DNA from: Pseudotabrizicola alkalilacus
GTDB taxonomy: Bacteria; Pseudomonadota; Alphaproteobacteria; Rhodobacterales; Rhodobacteraceae
Assembly: GCF_003443995.1 (NCBI RefSeq)
Contig: NZ_QWEY01000005.1
Coordinates: forward strand, 1-64,000
Direction of reading: 5' to 3'
Length of the DNA stretch: 64,000 nucleotides
Part shown: piece after piece, positions 7,815 to 17,190 of the stretch
Layout of the letters: each line of letters opens with the position of its first letter
How positions within the stretch are numbered: the first letter of the stretch is position 1
The notes under the pieces: model-generated
What the model was told of the DNA's origin: nothing
What the model saw: the letters and a program-made list of their open reading frames with translations, nothing else
Database searches by the model: none
Position numbers and translations under genes: made by a program

Positions 7815-10800
7815 TCAAACCAAGCCGTTGATCTCGACAACACTCTTGCCGCCACCCTGTTTGCGCACCGCAATCCGGGTCGGGATACGCTCTTTCATGG
7901 CTTCGACATGGCTGATCACGCCGACCTGTCTGCCTTGGGACTGCAAACTTTCCAGTGCGTCTATCGCCAAATCGAGGCTCACCGCATCAAGCGAGCCAAA
8001 GCCTTCATCGATGAACAGCGTGGCGACGAGCCCGCCCTTGCCGCCCATGCGCGACAACGCAAGGGCGAGGGCAAGTGACACAAGGAACCGCTCTCCGCCC
8101 GAAAGGCTGCGGGTGGCGCGCGCCTCGTCGCCCATGTCGCGATCCACGACCTGAAGAGCCAGATCGGCGGCGCGGCGCAGACGGTAGCGCGGGTTCAGGT
8201 GGGAGAGGTGGTGGTTGGCGTGATCGACCAGAACCTCTAGTGTGATGGACTGCGCGACCCGCGCGAACCGGTCGCCATTGCGCGAGCCAACGGCGTGGTT
8301 CACCGCCTGCCACACGTCCAGTTCTGCGCGGGCCGTGCCGATCTTCGCCTCCAGCCCGGCAAGACTTTCCCGGGTGGCAGTGTCCCGCCGGAACTCTTCC
8401 TGAATGGCCCCTGTCCTCTGGGCCCGGGTGGTAATTGCGGCTTCGAGCGTGGCGAGCGCGTCCGCCAAGGCCTCTGAGGGTTCTTCCGGAAGGCCTGCGG
8501 CGAGGGCAGCATCAAAGTCGAGTTGGCGCGAGGCACGGGTGGCCCGGGCCGCTGTCACCGCATCGTCGAGAGTCCGGAGCCGACGGCGCAAAGCCTCAAC
8601 CTCTGCGACCGGCTGGGCAAACAGCGCATCGAGATCGCCTGCGGCCATATCGGTGCATGCCAGTGCTTCGGTGAGGATCGCCTGCGCCACGTCGCGCGCC
8701 TGTTCTGCACCGGCCATCTCGGCCAAAGCCGCCTCAGCGCGGGCGATTGCCGCAGCCGCGGTGCTCGCGGCGGTGGCATGCGTCTTGGACGCCGTATCCT
8801 GTGCGGTCGATGCCTCTTTGCGAGCGTCGTTGTGACGGGTGCGGTGTTGCGACGTGGGCTCACCGTCCAGCAAGGGCGCGCGTTCGTCCCTCAAAGCCTC
8901 GAGATCCGCATGACGGATTGCGACGGCGTCCTGCAAGCGCCGAGCCTGCGCGTCCGCGGTGTCGACCCTGCTTTGCGCGGTGGCGATCCGCGGCGCGAGG
9001 GTCACGATGCGGTCTGTGGCCAAGTCGCGGGCGTTTCGCAGATCGACGACACGGGCCACCCTGCGCGACAGCCGTGCCGTCAGGTCGGGGTCGTCAAGCG
9101 CATTGGCGGGCTCGCTCAGGCTTTCCAGCAGCGGCGTCAGTGCCAACGCCTGACGACGGGCCTGTTCCTGCGCCACCTCTGCCGCACGCCGGGCCAGCGC
9201 GTAGAGGTTGCGGGCCGTGGAAAGCTTGGTGGTCAGGCGATCCCGCGTTTCGGTCTGACCTGACAGTGCGGCGCGCAGGACGTCGCGGCGGGCACCGAGA
9301 TCACCCAGATCCTTGCGCAGTCCGGTCAGTTCTGACTGTGTCGCGGCTTCGGCCGTCTGGGCGGCGGCGATGTCATCGGCAACGGCGGACAGATGGGCTG
9401 GGTCGTCACCCGGCAGGTCAGGCAGAGCCGGGCACTGGCGTATGGCAAGTGCCCTTGCACGTGCGCCGTTCCATTGCGCCAGAGTGGTCGTGAGGCGGGC
9501 GGTTGCTTTTTCGGCAATTGCCTTGGCCTGATCGGCCATACCCTGGGCGCGGTCCTGCGCCCGCAGAATAGCGGCCTGCCTGGTGCGGCTCGCCTCAGCC
9601 GTTTGCCGTGCTGTCGCCAGATCGCTGCGCAACTGCGCGGCAAGCTCTGCCAGAGCGGCGTCGGCATGGGTTGGATGATCGACCGATCCGCACACCGGGC
9701 ATGGGGCGCCGGGTTCGAGCCGCAGCCGCAGATCGCGGGCGGCATCCGATGCGGCCAGACCGGCCCGTTCAGTGGGGGCCGTCAGGGCAACCACTTGCGC
9801 CTCGGCCTGCAACAGCGCCAATGTCGCCGCAGCATGATCTTGCTGCGAGGTTGCGGCGTCCCGTGCGGCGGCCACCCCGACCGTGGTGGCGTCGGCAAGG
9901 TCTGCCCGCGCCGCGCCATGGTCCGCTTCCGCCCGGGCCATGCCCGCGATAGCCGACGCGAGCTCGGCAAGTTCGGTGCCCCGCGCGGCGGGGTGGGCGG
10001 CCTCGGTCTCGGCGATCCGGGTCGCTAGGGCGGCACCGTGCCGGACGAGATCTGCCTCAGTGGCACGGTCCAATTCGGTGCGGGTTGCGACATCAGCAAG
10101 GTCCCTAATTAGCCGGTCGACCTCGGCCTCATGGGTGGCGGCCTCGGTCTCTGCTTTGTCAAAGGCGCGGCGGGCTTCGGCGTGGTCCGCGATACGCTGT
10201 GCGATCTGCCGCCAGTCATCGGCCAGGGTAGCGTCTGGGGTTAGATCGACGAGACTGGCGTTAGCGTCGTTCCGGAGAGTGTCGCTGGTGGTTTCCTCAA
10301 GCTGCAGCGCCTCGAGCACTCGACGCTCGGTGATGGCGGTTTCGCCTTGCGTGTCCGCCTGCGCCTGTGCGGCGGCAAGTTCGGACATGGCCGAAACGAT
10401 GCGGCTGTCGAGTTCGGCGGCCCGGTCCCAGATCGGGGCGAATGCCTTGAAAGCAGCCTCTGTCGCGGCAAGATCAAGAGCGGCCTGCAACGCGAGATCA
10501 TGGAGGTGCCGAGCCTGCTCAGCGGCGAGGGTCGCGGTCTCGTTGGCCGGGCCAACTTCGTCAGCCGCATTCTGCAGTCGCCTTCCGGCCTCCTGAGCCG
10601 ACTGCCATGGTGCGCGCAGCGATGTGGCGCTGTCGATGCGGGACAGCGAAGCGCGTGCCTCGGCCGCTTGCCCCTGTTCGGACAGCGCGCGGGTTTCCTC
10701 CGCGACGGCCAGCGCCAGCTGGCGCGTCGCCTCGGCGTGGCGCGCATGACGCTCGAGCGCCGCCTTCACCGCCCTGGCCTGTTCGCCATCCTGCCGATTG

Positions 10801-11540
10801 GCGTCGTTCAGGGCGAGCAGTTCGGCCTGCATCGCGTTGCGGGCCTCTTCCGACAAGAGCTCATGTGCGGCCCGCTGTTGCGTCAATGCGTCGTGAGTAT
10901 GACGCGCAGCCTCGGTCCGCTCGAAGATGCGGGCCGAGACCGCGCGATAAAGTCCGGTGCCAGTGACCTTTTCCAACAGTCCAGCACGGTCGTTGGTATC
11001 AGCGCGCAGGAAGGCGTCGAAATCGCCCTGCGCCAGCAGGACAGTGCGGCGGAATTCGTCATAGGAAAACCCGGTCAGTGCCTCGATCTGCTCGGTCACT
11101 GCAGTGGTCTGGCTGGCCAGAATTAACCCGTCCGAGACCCTTGCCACCGAACGCGACACGTTCTGGAGCCGCCCATCGGCCTTGTCGCGGGCACGCCGGG
11201 TTTGCCAACGCGCGATATAGTCTTTTCCGTCGCGCGCGGTAAACCGGACCTCGGCCCAGCCTTGTGCGGCACCCCGGCGCAGGATGGCTCGGGAATCTTT
11301 AGCCTTGATCGCCTCGCCTGAAGGATCGGGAACCTCGTCTGCGACGGCACCCCCGGCAAGGCGGGGCGCATCGCCATAAAGCGCCAGACACATGGCATCA
11401 AGGATTGACGATTTCCCCGCGCCAGTTTCGCCGGTGATGGCAAACAGCCCCGAACCTGCCAAGGGTTGGGTGGTAAAGTCGATGCAAAACGGCTGGGCAA
11501 GGCTTGCGATATTCTCGCCCGAGATGGAAAGGATACGCAT
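7815..11540 (-). CDS. sbcC: Exonuclease SbcCD, ATPase subunit SbcC
   Basis: A 1241-aa SMC/Rad50-type ATPase. Walker A GETGAGKS lies at residues 37-44. The centre is long Ala/Glu/Arg-rich coiled coil, broken near residue 610 by the zinc hook CPVC (APCPVCGSVDHP), which dimerises two SbcC molecules. The signature LSGGERF is near residue 1147 and Walker B LFIDEGFGSLD near 1175. With SbcD it forms the ATP-dependent complex that opens DNA hairpins and protein-blocked ends. The start lies three bases after the sbcD stop, with its ribosome site inside the end of sbcD. The length is usual or slightly above for the family. Being inside the tRNA island and divergent from the defence operon, it may be a passenger or an accessory nuclease of that operon. 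Confidence 0.96.
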   Translation of the reverse strand: MRILSISGENIASLAQPFCIDFTTQPLAGSGLFAITGETGAGKSSILDAMCLALYGDAPRLAGGAVADEVPDPSGEAIKAKDSRAILRRGAAQGWAEVRFTARDGKDYIARWQTRRARDKADGRLQNVSRSVARVSDGLILASQTTAVTEQIEALTGFSYDEFRRTVLLAQGDFDAFLRADTNDRAGLLEKVTGTGLYRAVSARIFERTEAARHTHDALTQQRAAHELLSEEARNAMQAELLALNDANRQDGEQARAVKAALERHARHAEATRQLALAVAEETRALSEQGQAAEARASLSRIDSATSLRAPWQSAQEAGRRLQNAADEVGPANETATLAAEQARHLHDLALQAALDLAATEAAFKAFAPIWDRAAELDSRIVSAMSELAAAQAQADTQGETAITERRVLEALQLEETTSDTLRNDANASLVDLTPDATLADDWRQIAQRIADHAEARRAFDKAETEAATHEAEVDRLIRDLADVATRTELDRATEADLVRHGAALATRIAETEAAHPAARGTELAELASAIAGMARAEADHGAARADLADATTVGVAAARDAATSQQDHAAATLALLQAEAQVVALTAPTERAGLAASDAARDLRLRLEPGAPCPVCGSVDHPTHADAALAELAAQLRSDLATARQTAEASRTRQAAILRAQDRAQGMADQAKAIAEKATARLTTTLAQWNGARARALAIRQCPALPDLPGDDPAHLSAVADDIAAAQTAEAATQSELTGLRKDLGDLGARRDVLRAALSGQTETRDRLTTKLSTARNLYALARRAAEVAQEQARRQALALTPLLESLSEPANALDDPDLTARLSRRVARVVDLRNARDLATDRIVTLAPRIATAQSRVDTADAQARRLQDAVAIRHADLEALRDERAPLLDGEPTSQHRTRHNDARKEASTAQDTASKTHATAASTAAAAIARAEAALAEMAGAEQARDVAQAILTEALACTDMAAGDLDALFAQPVAEVEALRRRLRTLDDAVTAARATRASRQLDFDAALAAGLPEEPSEALADALATLEAAITTRAQRTGAIQEEFRRDTATRESLAGLEAKIGTARAELDVWQAVNHAVGSRNGDRFARVAQSITLEVLVDHANHHLSHLNPRYRLRRAADLALQVVDRDMGDEARATRSLSGGERFLVSLALALALSRMGGKGGLVATLFIDEGFGSLDAVSLDLAIDALESLQSQGRQVGVISHVEAMKERIPTRIAVRKQGGGKSVVEINGLV

Positions 11541-11543
11541 GGC

Positions 11544-12764
11544 TCAAACCTCGGACAAAGCGTCGCGAAACGCGGCAAGATGGGCGGCATCGGGGGCCAG
11601 CCCATGGATCTGCTGATAGGCAGTCTGGAACAGATCCTCGGGCGTGGTCTGGGCCAGACTTGGCGGTGGGCCTTGGGGCACAGTCGCCGCATGGGGCCGG
11701 GTGATCGACAGGCCCGCCAGCCGAAATGGCTGTCCTTCGATCAAGGCTTCAACTTCTGCTGCCAGTTGCGGCGCCGGGCGATCCGCCAAGAGTGATAGAT
11801 AGACAAAGGGCTGCGCGTCCCGGGGTGTGTCGGTTGGCAGGCTCAGGGCCGCCAAACCCGCCGCAACCTCGGCCAGCGGGGCGCTGCCGCGTGCTGGCAG
11901 GCGGTGCATGGCAACTGGCCGGGGCAGGGGGATGTGGCGGGGGGCAAAGCCTTGATCCAGATCCAGCAGCGTCACACCATGGTCATAAGCGATCTCAGTT
12001 GCCGACAAGGGAAAGGGTGAGCCGGAATAGCGCACGCGACCCCCATCAAGCGATTGCGGGCGATGCAGGTGGCCAAGTGCCACATAGGACAAGGCGGGAG
12101 GAAAGACTTCGGGGGGCACTGCATGTTCACCGCCAATCAGGATGCGCCGTTCCGCCCCTTCGGATTCAAGGCCGCCTGCACAGGTCAGATGACCCATGGC
12201 AAGGATGGGCAGGCCACCGGCGCGGGCAATAGCGGCCTTTGTCATCGTCAGATGCAGTGCGCGTGCCGCGGCGGTTACGGCAGGCTCTGGCCCACCCTCA
12301 GCGCCCAACGGCAGCCCCGGCAGATCGGCTTGCCGCAGGAATGGCACGGCCAGAACATAGGCGCGTGGAGCACCCGCTGCGTCGTGCAGGGCGATCAAGT
12401 GGCGGTCCATATCTACACCCGACGCGTTGCGTCGCAAGGTGCCAAGGACATGCACGCCAAGGGCGTTCAGCACCGCCTCTGGCGCTTCCAGCCGTTGGGC
12501 AGGATCGTGGTTGCCTGCCGTCAGCACGATTTGCAGCCGAGGATTGACCTGGAGAAATCCCGCGATGGCCGTGTAAAGCAGTCGCTGCGCCTCACCAGAT
12601 GGGTTGATCCCGTCAAACACATCGCCCGCCACCAGCAGCACATCGACGCACTCTGCCTTAATCACATCGCACAGCGTGGTCAGAAAGGCGCGGTGTTCGT
12701 GATCGCGGGTCCAGCCGTTCAGGGTCTGGCCAATGTGCCAATCGGCGGTGTGCAGGATACGCAT
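11544..12764 (-). CDS. sbcD: Exonuclease SbcCD, nuclease subunit SbcD
   Basis: A 406-aa Mre11-type calcineurin-like phosphoesterase. Metal ligands are visible in DWHIG (Asp8, His10), GDVFDG (Asp48), GNHD (Asn85-His86-Asp87) and GHLHRPQ further on. It supplies the Mn-dependent nuclease of the SbcCD complex. It is the first gene of the sbcDC operon, with a GGAG ribosome site ahead of ATG 12764, and shares a 123-bp divergent control region with the WYL regulator gene. All active-site motifs look intact. Confidence 0.96.
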   Translation of the reverse strand: MRILHTADWHIGQTLNGWTRDHEHRAFLTTLCDVIKAECVDVLLVAGDVFDGINPSGEAQRLLYTAIAGFLQVNPRLQIVLTAGNHDPAQRLEAPEAVLNALGVHVLGTLRRNASGVDMDRHLIALHDAAGAPRAYVLAVPFLRQADLPGLPLGAEGGPEPAVTAAARALHLTMTKAAIARAGGLPILAMGHLTCAGGLESEGAERRILIGGEHAVPPEVFPPALSYVALGHLHRPQSLDGGRVRYSGSPFPLSATEIAYDHGVTLLDLDQGFAPRHIPLPRPVAMHRLPARGSAPLAEVAAGLAALSLPTDTPRDAQPFVYLSLLADRPAPQLAAEVEALIEGQPFRLAGLSITRPHAATVPQGPPPSLAQTTPEDLFQTAYQQIHGLAPDAAHLAAFRDALSEV

Positions 12765-12887
12765 GTTATCTCCGTCGGATTGGGGGAATCGCTGATTGAC
12801 ACTGATCTGTATTTAGGGATATAAAGTATACGGGATGCCTGAGTATGTCCATATACTTTTTATGCCTGTCTGGAGGAGTTCTATGCG
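12765..12887. promoter_or_regulatory. Divergent promoter/operator between sbcD and the WYL regulator
   Basis: This AT-rich control region contains an inverted repeat, AAAGTATA (12823-12830) with TATACTTT (12852-12859), arms spaced 21 bp, and a partial extension GGGA/TCC inward. BrxR and CapW type WYL repressors bind spaced inverted repeats upstream of their own genes, so this is the expected autoregulatory operator. It could control both sbcDC and the defence operon. GGAGGAG at about 12872-12878 precedes the regulator start at 12888. Confidence 0.55.
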
Positions 12888-13787
12888 ATGCTGAAGTGGG
12901 GTGTTGAGCGGCGGCTGGAGTTCATCGAATTTCGGCTGTTTTGGGAGGGCGGGGTAAACCGCGCCGACCTGATCGACATGTTTGGTGTGTCGGTGCCGCA
13001 AGCCTCAAAGGACCTTACTCTTTACCAGGAACGGGCACCACAGAACGCGGTCTATGACAAAAGCGCCAAGCGCTATGTTGCGGGCCCAGGTTTTACACCA
13101 GTGTTCCTAGATCCCGATCCCGATGCTTATCTGCTGCGACTCAGATCCTTTACAGAGGGTTTTGCCGAAGCGGGGGCAAACTGGCTTGGGCTTGCACCCT
13201 CGGCAGATGTGGCACTGACGCCGCGTCGCAAGGTGGATGTTGGCGTTTTGCGATCAGTCTTGGCGGCGGTGCGCGACGGCAGGTCTCTGAACATTCACTA
13301 TCAATCCATGAGCCGCGATCGCCCTGACCCGGTCTGGCGGCGCATCACCCCGCATGCCTTTGGCTATGACGGGTTTCGCTGGCATGCCCGCGCATGGTGC
13401 CATGAGACTTCGAAGTTCAAGGATTTCCTGCTGCCTAGAGTCCTTGGCGTTGATGCACCGGAGGATCCGGGTGTCGATGGGGCGCAAGACAGCCTCTGGC
13501 ATGAAACTTTTGATATTGTGATCGTGCCGCACCCTGATCTTTCGGTTGGGCAGCAGGCTGTGGTGGCAAAAGACTATGGCATGACGGACGGTAAGGCGCG
13601 GCTGACTGTGCGCTATGCAATGCTGTTTTATGTGCTCAAGCGTCTTGGTCTGCTGAACGCCGCCCGACGCCAAGATCCCCGGACTCAGCACATCGTCGCA
13701 TCAAATGCCGCCGACCTTGCCGCAGCCTTAGAGCGCGCGCAGTTCGAATTCGACGGGGCGGGCCCAGAAGCCGAGACGCGCCCATGA
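12888..13787 (+). CDS. WYL-domain transcriptional regulator, BrxR/CapW type
   Basis: A 299-aa protein. Residues 1-70 form a winged helix-turn-helix (GGVNRADLIDMFGVSVPQAS, then KDLTLYQ). The middle (about 105-175) is a WYL domain with the typical NIHYQSMSR, RITPHAFGYDGFRWHARAWC and KDFLLPRVLGV segments. A C-terminal WCX-like region follows. The ending LGLLNAARRQDPRTQHIVASN is typical of the defence-associated WYL regulators found ahead of BREX, CBASS and similar loci (BrxR, CapW), which repress their operon until infection. It is the first cistron of the large operon and overlaps the next gene by an ATGA. An ATG at 12883 would stop after three codons, which favours 12888. Confidence 0.85.
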   Translation: MLKWGVERRLEFIEFRLFWEGGVNRADLIDMFGVSVPQASKDLTLYQERAPQNAVYDKSAKRYVAGPGFTPVFLDPDPDAYLLRLRSFTEGFAEAGANWLGLAPSADVALTPRRKVDVGVLRSVLAAVRDGRSLNIHYQSMSRDRPDPVWRRITPHAFGYDGFRWHARAWCHETSKFKDFLLPRVLGVDAPEDPGVDGAQDSLWHETFDIVIVPHPDLSVGQQAVVAKDYGMTDGKARLTVRYAMLFYVLKRLGLLNAARRQDPRTQHIVASNAADLAAALERAQFEFDGAGPEAETRP

Positions 13788-14056
13788 CGCGGGCAGCACA
13801 GACCAAATACCGGATGTCGTTCAGCGTCGGTGGGCTGATGGTCAGAGAAGGCATGGCCTTGGCGCAAGAGTGTCGTTTGGGTGAAACCTGGGCCGAGGCG
13901 CGCGAGCGCCTGCTGTCCGAGGGCGCGTCTTCGCTTCCAAAGTTGGCATCACAGACCCGAGTGTTGCGTGAAGTCTTTGATCGGATCGGGCATCTGACCG
14001 AAGCAGAGCGCAGTTCATTTGACTCGATCTTGCTAAAAGGAAGGAAGTTAGATTGA
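13784..14056 (+). CDS. Short BrxA-like protein (DUF1819 N-terminal part)
   Basis: A 90-aa protein. The opening KYRMSFSVGGLMVREGMALA, then W-EAR-LL, LPKLASQTRVLREVFDRI and a final L-E-R segment, follows the N-terminal helical domain of BrxA, the small DNA-binding BREX protein (usually about 200 aa, with TTGGL-RES near its start). The second half of BrxA is absent. The stop overlaps the next start as TTGA, with AGGAAGGAAG just upstream, so the short form appears to be a stable coupled cistron and not a random truncation. It probably binds DNA or forms an assembly with the following proteins. The homology is from pattern memory. Confidence 0.6.
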   Translation: MTRAAQTKYRMSFSVGGLMVREGMALAQECRLGETWAEARERLLSEGASSLPKLASQTRVLREVFDRIGHLTEAERSSFDSILLKGRKLD

Positions 14057-17000
14057 CGGGCCGGAATATTCGATCGAGTTTTCATAGAGAAGCGTTTTTT
14101 GCGGCGCGTGGCTTGGCCGGCCCGGATGGTCGTGCGATGCACCTTTATCGTTGCGATGACGCAGAGTTTTCAGAGGCTGGATTTTTGCTCTCCAATCAAA
14201 TTTCGTCGGGAGCTGTTGAGGATTACACCGCGCAGTGGTTTGTTCTTTGGGCCTCTGAACGTATTCGGAGATTTTATGCGGAAGGCGGCCTTAGCTGGGA
14301 GTTTGTCTTTGATGGTCTGGGCCGTATGCCTGATCGCACCACTGCCGTGACACTTACCGAGCGTGGGCTGAAACTATGGAAGCGCCAGCTGCGCTGGAAC
14401 CCTCAGCGCAGCTCACGGCTTTTTCTTTATTCCCTCATGGCTGAAGGCGGGTTGCCAGATGCTCTATTGGCTAAGGGAAGCGGATACAGTTCAGCAGTTC
14501 TTGGTGCCATTTCCGATATCGAAGTTATGGGCAACGCAGATGTCTTGGCCATAGCTAGACGTTGGCTTGGTGGTTTGCCGAGTATTTTTCAAAATGACGA
14601 TACGGCAATGTTGCTGGCCGAACTGGCACAGGCGATCGTTGAATTGCGGTCGGTAGTTCCTGAGGGGATAGCCGGGACTGCCGTTGAAGCGTGGTTGAAC
14701 GTCAACCGGCCAAGCTGGGCGGCATCGCTGCCCTTGCGTCTCTCCGAGGCTGCGCGGCTCGCCATACTGAGGCCCGCCCTATCTGATAGAAGCGAGCGGC
14801 CTTCCTCGGTTGGGGCCCTGTCACAACGCCTCTTGCGCCGTCGAGCTGATGGCAAGGGTTGGGCAGGCTCGATCCGTATCCGTGACGGCATGATCATCCC
14901 GTTTTCCACCTTGCCAACCGGCGTCGAGCAAAAAACCTTGCGATTGGTGTCCGAAACAGGGCCAGTGTTCCGTGCGGTTCCAGATACTGCGGGATGGCGA
15001 GTTTCTGGACCAAGGCCGCTTACTGTGCTGGCACTAGATCCCGATAGGTCTTGCATGATGACGGCTCATGCAGATGGGGCTCAGGTTGGCGAGATGGTGA
15101 TTGATCTTGGTTTGCCCTCAACCGACGAAGCAGTTTCACTTTGGCGCTTGGACCCTAATGGGGGATCTGAGGAAAATCTGGTCCCGGCTTCTTCTTCGCG
15201 CACGCGCGGGGATAAACTTTGGCTCCTTGCTCCGCTGGATTTATTGCCGCACGTATCGGAGGGTCTGGAGATCGGCGCGCCAGACGCTGCGCCAGGCGGG
15301 CAGTTGTGGGCTCTTTCTGGCGCTGGGAACGTGCGCTGTGGGCAGAGTAACTTGCAGATTGAAACCGCCAGCGAAGCATATGAATCTGACGAAGCCATGC
15401 TCTTACCTCTGGCTAGTTTATTTTCTGCTTGGGGCAGCGATGACGGTCTTTCAGTTTTTAGTGGAGACATACGTTTCCTCGGTATCCAAGGAGCAATGCC
15501 CGGCAAAGATGTAACGCGTCAGTCACACTGGAGATCAATGCGCCGCATTTTGGGCGGGCAGATTGTCGAATGGCACAGCGAATATGGCGAGATCCGCGCC
15601 TCGGTCGGTCTGGTTCATCTGCCAGCCGCTTTGTCGGCTAAAATTCGCGAAATCGAAGCCGGGCTGGCTGTCATCATAGTCTCAGGTCTTCCGGAAGGTT
15701 GGATTGCCTCTGCAACGGCTGCTGGGCTGAAAGCTCACGCGGAAAAGCTGAATGGCGGTTGCCGCATCGTATTGGATGCACGTAAATGCCTTCCAGCCAC
15801 TGTCGTTCTTAGCTTTTCAGAGCCAAAGAGTGGCAAGACTTTGCGACTTTCGGCGCCTTGGCCTTCGCGTGACCCTTTCCTGATCAGTCCCGAGGGTGAG
15901 CGGTTGCTGGATAATCGTGTTATCTCATTACCAAAGCTGATGGGCTGGCGTGGCATGCTTCCTGCGTCAGGCGGTGCGCTTCAGTTGCAGCTCGCGGCTC
16001 GCAGTAAGGCCATAGGGTTCGGCACCGGCGGCATGCAGCGGCTTTCGGCGTGGACGGGTTTGGTATCGCAAGCCATGGCATTGGCAGGTGCGGATGGCCG
16101 GTTGAATCTACGTCTCGTCAAAGGCGGCGAGACTCCACGACTCGAAATCGGTGCCTACGACTGGGATGCGCAATTGAGAGGTGACTTGTTGCCGCTTGGG
16201 GCGGGGACAGTCACACTGAAGGCAATCACCCTGTCAGAACCCTTCGTCCATCGCGAGACTGAAGCAAAAGGGCCGTTCGATCTGTCGCATTGGTTGGGCG
16301 ACGTGGCACAATTGTGGTTCATCCAAGGCCGTGATGAAAAAGGAGTTATGCGGTCTGTCGCATGGTCATCGCGCAAAGCAAGAAGAACAAACCGTCCGCA
16401 ACGCATCGCAGGCTATCAAGAAGAGTTCAGAGCCATGCTGGTCGAGGTGGATCATCCCGGGTGGGGCAGATTGATCCAGTTGATACGGTTGGCGCAGCAG
16501 GCTGGCGCGTGCGGTGCGCTAGATCAGGTTCAGGCCCTACCTGGCGTGCCCGCCATAGCGATAGTGCTTTTGTTCCGCATGAAACCCGAAGAGGTTGCTT
16601 CAACTTTGGATCTCGAAGGTGGATCTCCTTTTTGGTGGCCACTTATTTCAGTGAAGGAGTGGTCGCAAGCCCTACAATACGTGCGGAGCTATCAAATGAG
16701 GATGCTTTCTCAGGCAGGGATCATTGGCCAGGACGCTGAAGCTTCGGTAGAAACAGGCATCTTGCGAAGAGTGGCCACTATCCTGCTGCACCGCCCTGAA
16801 CTGAAGGCGCATTTTGGCTTTGCATTGCTGACTTTAGGCCTCCCTGTAGTGGTGACACTGGCCACCGGCGTGACGCCCTTGTTGGTGTCCAATCCGGGCG
16901 TTCGTCTTGTGGAAGCCGCCCGCCAGCTGGCAGCGCGTGCTCCTGAGATTCCTCATGGCGTGGGCGATTTGAAGGTGCAGAAAATTGACATTCCTGTAGG

Positions 17001-17190
17001 CTTCTCTGACAGTCTGCGCCCCATTCTGGATGCGCCGCTGATGGTGGCGGAAATCGCGACTGAGCCAAGCTTGATTACTGAACCGCAGAAAATTCTTCAA
17101 TTTCTGGCGCTGCGGCATGCTGATCCTGCGTGGTTCGATGTTGCGTTACCTCTGGCCCTGCAAATCGCCAATCTGAAGGATGACCGATGA
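14053..17190 (+). CDS. Large protein of unknown function preceding a DUF1998 helicase (possibly DruH-like)
   Basis: A 1045-aa protein starting at TTG 14053, overlapping the previous stop and preceded by AGGAAGGAAG. I recognise no catalytic motif, membrane segment or signal peptide. The N terminus (SSFHREAFFAARGLAGPDGR, then a YRCDDAEF segment) and a long mixed alpha/beta body suggest a soluble scaffold. Its size, its place directly upstream of a giant DUF1998 helicase and the ATGA overlap with that gene match DruH before DruE in type III Druantia. That is a contextual analogy only. Base composition is AT-richer than the flanking metabolic genes, fitting horizontal acquisition. Confidence 0.6.
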   Translation: MTGRNIRSSFHREAFFAARGLAGPDGRAMHLYRCDDAEFSEAGFLLSNQISSGAVEDYTAQWFVLWASERIRRFYAEGGLSWEFVFDGLGRMPDRTTAVTLTERGLKLWKRQLRWNPQRSSRLFLYSLMAEGGLPDALLAKGSGYSSAVLGAISDIEVMGNADVLAIARRWLGGLPSIFQNDDTAMLLAELAQAIVELRSVVPEGIAGTAVEAWLNVNRPSWAASLPLRLSEAARLAILRPALSDRSERPSSVGALSQRLLRRRADGKGWAGSIRIRDGMIIPFSTLPTGVEQKTLRLVSETGPVFRAVPDTAGWRVSGPRPLTVLALDPDRSCMMTAHADGAQVGEMVIDLGLPSTDEAVSLWRLDPNGGSEENLVPASSSRTRGDKLWLLAPLDLLPHVSEGLEIGAPDAAPGGQLWALSGAGNVRCGQSNLQIETASEAYESDEAMLLPLASLFSAWGSDDGLSVFSGDIRFLGIQGAMPGKDVTRQSHWRSMRRILGGQIVEWHSEYGEIRASVGLVHLPAALSAKIREIEAGLAVIIVSGLPEGWIASATAAGLKAHAEKLNGGCRIVLDARKCLPATVVLSFSEPKSGKTLRLSAPWPSRDPFLISPEGERLLDNRVISLPKLMGWRGMLPASGGALQLQLAARSKAIGFGTGGMQRLSAWTGLVSQAMALAGADGRLNLRLVKGGETPRLEIGAYDWDAQLRGDLLPLGAGTVTLKAITLSEPFVHRETEAKGPFDLSHWLGDVAQLWFIQGRDEKGVMRSVAWSSRKARRTNRPQRIAGYQEEFRAMLVEVDHPGWGRLIQLIRLAQQAGACGALDQVQALPGVPAIAIVLLFRMKPEEVASTLDLEGGSPFWWPLISVKEWSQALQYVRSYQMRMLSQAGIIGQDAEASVETGILRRVATILLHRPELKAHFGFALLTLGLPVVVTLATGVTPLLVSNPGVRLVEAARQLAARAPEIPHGVGDLKVQKIDIPVGFSDSLRPILDAPLMVAEIATEPSLITEPQKILQFLALRHADPAWFDVALPLALQIANLKDDR

